From: CAZDXJ01 sp964509475 | GTDB lineage: Bacteria; Pseudomonadota; Gammaproteobacteria; Methylococcales; Methylomonadaceae | Reading direction: 5' to 3' | Length of the DNA stretch: 17,660 bases | Assembly: GCA_964509475.1 (NCBI GenBank) | Contig: CAZDXJ010000050.1 | Location: 1-17,660 of the forward strand | Part shown: piece by piece, positions 16,189 to 17,660 of the stretch | Numbering within the stretch: position 1 is the first letter of the stretch | Layout: each line of letters begins with the position of its first letter | The notes under the pieces: model-generated | What the model was told of the DNA's origin: nothing | The model's database searches: none | Seen by the model: only the letters and a program-made list of their open reading frames with translations | Translations under genes and position numbers: made by a program

Positions 16189-16968
16189 ATGCGCCGAGTT
16201 ATCTTCAACCAAAAAGGCGGTGTCGGCAAATCAACGATTACTTGCAATCTCGCCGCCATCAGCGCGATTGAAGATAAAAGAACCCTGGTCGTAGACCTTG
16301 ATATTCAAGGCAATAGCACGCAATATCTGCTCGGTGCAAAAGTCACCGATGCAAAACAGACCCTGGCCCATTTCTACAAAGAAACCCTGAGTATGAACAT
16401 CTTTGGCAATCAGGATACAGGACTGGACAGCGTTATTCATGCCACACCGTTTCCCAATCTGTTTGTCGTTCCTTCGCACCCTGATCTTGATCCCCTGCAA
16501 AGCCGGCTGATATCGCGCTTCAAAATTTTTAAATTACGCGAAGCGCTCGATCAATTAGAAGGATTCGACAATATTTATATCGACACCCCACCGGTACTCA
16601 ATTTCTTCAGCCAGTCTGCCCTGATTGCCGCAGACCGTTGCCTGATACCTTTTGACTGCGATCATTTTTCACGCGACGCATTATATACCCTGTTGCAAAG
16701 CATTGCCGAAGTAAAAGCCGATCATAACCCAAACCTGGAAATCGAAGGCATCATCGTCAACCAGTTCCAGGGACAGGCCAATTTACCCCGCCAGATCGTA
16801 GAAGAACTGATTGCTGAAGGACTTCCCGTTCTGGATACGCGTATTTCCCCATCCGTAAAAGTGCGTGAATCCCATAGCCAATCCAAACCGCTGATTCATT
16901 ATCTACCCAACCATAAACTTACCGAAGAATTCCGCGGCCTGCATATTGAAATCCATGCAAAGTTGTAA
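16189..16968 (+). CDS. Orphan ParA/MinD-family ATPase
   Basis: The 259-residue protein is a deviant-Walker-A ATPase of the ParA family. It has KGGVGKST at residues 9-16, with both signature lysine Lys9 and catalytic Lys14. It also has Walker A' VVDLDIQGNST (Asp36, Asp38), a Walker B-like IYIDTPP (Asp132) and the base-contacting region IIVNQFQGQANLP (188-200). There is no N-terminal DNA-binding extension, so it resembles short (type Ib or chromosomal orphan) ParA proteins. A strong ribosome binding site, GGAGG, precedes the ATG. No ParB-like gene is next to it: upstream is the YbeL homologue, downstream is debris. Such ATPases position plasmids, chromosomes or protein clusters on the nucleoid; the cargo here is unknown. 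As I recall, similar orphan ParA proteins occur widely in gammaproteobacterial chromosomes. Confidence 0.9.
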   Translation: MRRVIFNQKGGVGKSTITCNLAAISAIEDKRTLVVDLDIQGNSTQYLLGAKVTDAKQTLAHFYKETLSMNIFGNQDTGLDSVIHATPFPNLFVVPSHPDLDPLQSRLISRFKIFKLREALDQLEGFDNIYIDTPPVLNFFSQSALIAADRCLIPFDCDHFSRDALYTLLQSIAEVKADHNPNLEIEGIIVNQFQGQANLPRQIVEELIAEGLPVLDTRISPSVKVRESHSQSKPLIHYLPNHKLTEEFRGLHIEIHAKL

Positions 16969-16980
16969 TCATCAGTCCAA

Positions 16981-17193
16981 TCAACGCGCTTGCAAACCTT
17001 TAATCTCCACAATGATATTGTCATCGGGTGCCGCTTTAATGAAATCCTGCAATGTTTCCATAATATCATGATCGATAAACTGAGCTTTATCCGCGTCAAT
17101 CGTTACCCGGCTGTTTTCGTTAATCTGCAACAATAACTTTCTGAGCAGGGCAATTCTCAATTTAGGATTTAGTGATAAAATAAATCCAATTCC
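16981..17193 (-). pseudogene. C-terminal STAS-domain remnant of a SulP-type anion transporter
   Basis: Read on the minus strand, an open frame without a usable start enters from a stop codon just right of 17193 and ends at a TGA (16983-16981). It reads LNPKLRIALLRKLLLQINEN, then SRVTIDADKAQFIDHDIMET and FIKAAPDDNIIVEIKG. This matches the end of the STAS domain of SulP-family sulfate/bicarbonate transporters, where N-S-x-V-x-I-D, a following FIDHD and NIxVExKG are recurrent. Membrane segments and the first part of the gene are absent, so the piece is a 5'-truncated relic. It is convergent with the ParA gene (12 bases apart) and back-to-back with the transposase remnant, which starts about 20 bases away. 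A free-standing STAS protein is unlikely because there is no start or ribosome binding site. Confidence 0.72.
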
Positions 17194-17214
17194 TTACCTA
17201 AAAAAATCTATTAA

Positions 17215-17660
17215 GTGAAAGAGATAGTCGAACAAATAACAGCATTCACGCAAACAAATTTGATTGGACCGATCAAGCAGATATTTGCGACCTTGCCCGA
17301 CGCGCCGTTTTCTTTATGCAATCTACGTCCTTTTTGGATTACCAGAAAACGATGGAAAAAGAAGGTGGGAAACAATGCACGCAGCCGGTTTGGTATTCAT
17401 TTAATTCCAGGTGCCAATCAAATTAGAAACCTTCTTGATCCTGTTCCCGCGGAAACTATTTCCCCTATTTACAGGGACATATTGAGAGGCTTGCAGCAAA
17501 GTGGAAAACTCAATTGTAACGATTACTCACTGGATAGAAAAAACATCAAACAGATTGAGGTGGAAAATCGAAAATGAAAACAACAATACTTTAAAAACAA
17601 AAGGCTACAATTTTAAACATAACTTTGGGCATGGCAAACAACACCTCTCATCTTTGTTGG
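17215..17660 (+). pseudogene. Degraded ISNCY-type transposase, frameshifted and missing its catalytic core
   Basis: Fragments of one transposase appear in three frames. Frame 1 gives IKQIFATLPD (about 17266-17300). Frame 2 (17301-17378) gives AVFFMQSTSFLDYQKTMEKE. Frame 1 resumes at 17371 with NNARSRFGIHLIP and QIRNLLDPVPAETISPIYRD, followed by ILRGLQQSGKLN. Then a third frame (from about 17555) gives RLRWKIENENNNTLKTKGY and NFGHGKQHLSSLL up to the window edge. From memory of the family (usually annotated ISNCY), the first pieces are the N-terminal part and the last is the conserved C-terminal part. Most of the intervening region, with the DDE catalytic residues (starting around LIALDGTxYFSS), is missing, roughly 250 residues. 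The element is therefore dead by deletion and frameshift. The GTG at 17215 is only where the frame opens, not a trusted start. I could not define terminal inverted repeats. Confidence 0.8.

Noticed and set aside
16899..17099. 66-codon minus-strand frame starting near 17099
   Set aside because: It is out of frame with the STAS-like reading, which has clear family motifs, and it runs into the antisense of the ParA gene.

Overview
This window looks like a piece of gammaproteobacterial chromosome. It carries housekeeping genes in gammaproteobacterial arrangements: leuS-lptE-holA with a YbeL-type zinc-ribbon gene divergent from leuS, carA-carB-greA, yhbY divergent from rlmE-ftsH, and glmM-tpiA-secG-tRNA-Leu. 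Proteins such as GreA, CarAB, GlmM, RlmE and FtsH closely resemble their E. coli or Pseudomonas counterparts. I cannot name the genus. The missing leucine-specific insertion in LeuRS and the carA-carB-greA grouping argue against Enterobacteriaceae; a methanotroph-like (Methylococcales) or other early-branching gammaproteobacterium is only a guess.

Layout, left to right. Positions 1-355 hold a decayed P4-type integrase gene running off the left edge, its promoter with an operator-like inverted repeat, and a terminator. Positions 356-3142 (minus strand) hold tRNA-Leu(GAG), secG, tpiA and glmM. A terminator separates them from ftsH and rlmE (3250-6024, minus); yhbY (6146-6415) is divergent. Positions 6568-11436 (minus) hold carA-carB-greA, with a promoter and attenuator-like hairpin before carA. 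Positions 11559-15552 (minus) hold the tightly packed leuS-lptE-holA. Positions 15638-16968 (plus) hold a YbeL homologue and an orphan ParA-family ATPase. Positions 16981-17660 are debris: the C-terminal STAS end of a SulP-type anion transporter (minus) abutting a frameshifted, internally deleted ISNCY-type transposase (plus) that runs off the right edge.

The core genes serve translation (leuS, tRNA-Leu, rlmE, yhbY), envelope biogenesis and secretion (lptE, glmM, secG), proteolysis (ftsH), replication (holA), transcript elongation (greA), carbamoyl phosphate synthesis for arginine and pyrimidines (carAB) and glycolysis (tpiA). Several genes probably start at an ATG slightly inside the longest open frame (glmM, ftsH, greA, lptE), while carA appears to use TTG.

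I found no convincing new multi-gene system. The most unusual content is at the edges (integrase relic beside tRNA-Leu, SulP and transposase relics), plus the carA leader hairpin, the LeuRS lacking its leucine-specific domain, and the orphan ParA next to the YbeL homologue. All family assignments come from reading the sequence and from memory of the families; no database search was run.
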